Source: Cyclobacteriaceae bacterium | GTDB taxonomy: Bacteria; Bacteroidota; Bacteroidia; Cytophagales; Cyclobacteriaceae | Direction of reading: 5' to 3' | Assembly: GCA_013414665.1 (NCBI GenBank) | Contig: CP058703.1 | Span: 3,468,456 to 3,473,891, forward strand | Length of the DNA: 5,436 bases | In this document: positions 5,155 through 5,436 of the stretch, piece by piece | How positions within the stretch are numbered: position 1 is the first letter of the stretch | How the letters are laid out: each line of letters starts with the position of its first letter | Made by a program: the position numbers and the translations under genes | The notes under the pieces: model-generated | Seen by the model: the letters and a program-made list of their open reading frames with translations, nothing else | What the model was told of the DNA's origin: nothing | Databases searched by the model: none

Positions 5155-5436
5155 CTTTCGGCAAGCTAAACATACTGCTCAGCAAATCCTTAAACTGTAA
5201 GCCCGAAGTAAGGGTGTGTTTGCTGATAAGACTAAACTCGGCCAGGCCGTGCAAGGCAAACTCCATCAGAAAATATTTTAGGGTACTGTCACCACCCCGG
5301 TGAAACTCATTTACCAGATCGGCCAGACCGGGCACGGACTTCAGCGTTTTTTCATATTCGGTTTGCGTTAGTGCATGCAACAAATCGATGGTGTTGCCTT
5401 CACCAAACCAATTGGTAATTTTTTTATACGGACTTT
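5105..5436 (-). CDS. Mg-chelatase/MoxR-like AAA+ ATPase, C-terminal end (5' part outside window)
   Basis: The frame is open at the window edge and gives the last 109 residues, ending in TGA at 5105-5107. Visible features are SPYKKITNWFGEGNTIDL, EYEKTLKSVPGLADLV, the helical stretch YFLMEFALHGLAEFSLISK, then FKDLLSSMFSLP and a short acidic tail (EEQSEDDED). This resembles the C-terminal helical region of the Bacteroidota magnesium-chelatase ChlI-like / sigma-54-interacting ATPases, whose P-loop and Walker motifs would lie upstream. Such proteins usually act as ATP-driven remodelling factors, not true chlorophyll enzymes, in these non-phototrophs. It overlaps the AlbA_2 gene, so the two are likely translated together. 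The family call rests on the C-terminus alone. Confidence 0.65.
   Translation of the reverse strand, partial: SPYKKITNWFGEGNTIDLLHALTQTEYEKTLKSVPGLADLVNEFHRGGDSTLKYFLMEFALHGLAEFSLISKHTLTSGLQFKDLLSSMFSLPKDEEQSEDDEDIGSGHR

Noticed and set aside
1..5436. CRISPR array, tRNA, rRNA, insertion sequence or integrase
   Set aside because: No spaced direct repeats, cloverleaf-like segment, rRNA-like sequence, transposase or recombinase motif was found by eye on either strand.

Overview
The window looks like chromosomal DNA of a Bacteroidota bacterium, probably Cytophagales-like. It has a SusD/RagB-type gene end, a lipoprotein with a Bacteroidota-style lipobox, and a Mg-chelatase-like ATPase tail followed by an AlbA_2 (Schlafen-type) protein. 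The phylum call is firm; anything finer is a guess.

Layout. (1) Bases 1-830, plus strand: the 3' end of a SusD-like nutrient-binding lipoprotein gene, then a small 147-aa lipoprotein 4 bp downstream, closed by a clear intrinsic terminator. This is the tail of a SusC/SusD-type uptake operon. (2) Bases 831-907: short convergent spacer with no gene. (3) Bases 908-4467, minus strand: a block that at first looks like many small unrelated ORFs. Reading it by hand shows one long gene of about 1,100 codons (4218 to 908), preceded by the 3' part of a second gene (4467 to 4205). The pieces rejoin when single bases are added to or removed from about 16 sites, nearly all homopolymer runs. The rebuilt product is a 'polyvalent' protein of the kind known from phages and conjugative elements: KYAP-type repeats, a hydrophobic segment, a polyvalent-type protein-kinase-like domain, a helical large-polyvalent-protein-associated region, and an ADP-ribosyltransferase (ART) domain near the C-terminus. 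(4) Bases 4476-5436, minus strand: an AlbA_2 DNA-binding protein with one similar homopolymer frameshift, overlapping the 3' end of a Mg-chelatase/MoxR-like ATPase gene.

The most notable content is the kinase plus ART polyvalent protein, a candidate conflict or host-takeover effector carried by a mobile element, lodged between ordinary chromosomal genes. No integrase, transposase, relaxase or att repeat is visible, so it would be a fragment or cargo part of an element. Protein-level sequence is well kept between the lesions, and the lesions are almost all one-base length changes in short runs. This suggests sequencing or assembly error, or very recent inactivation, more than old decay.
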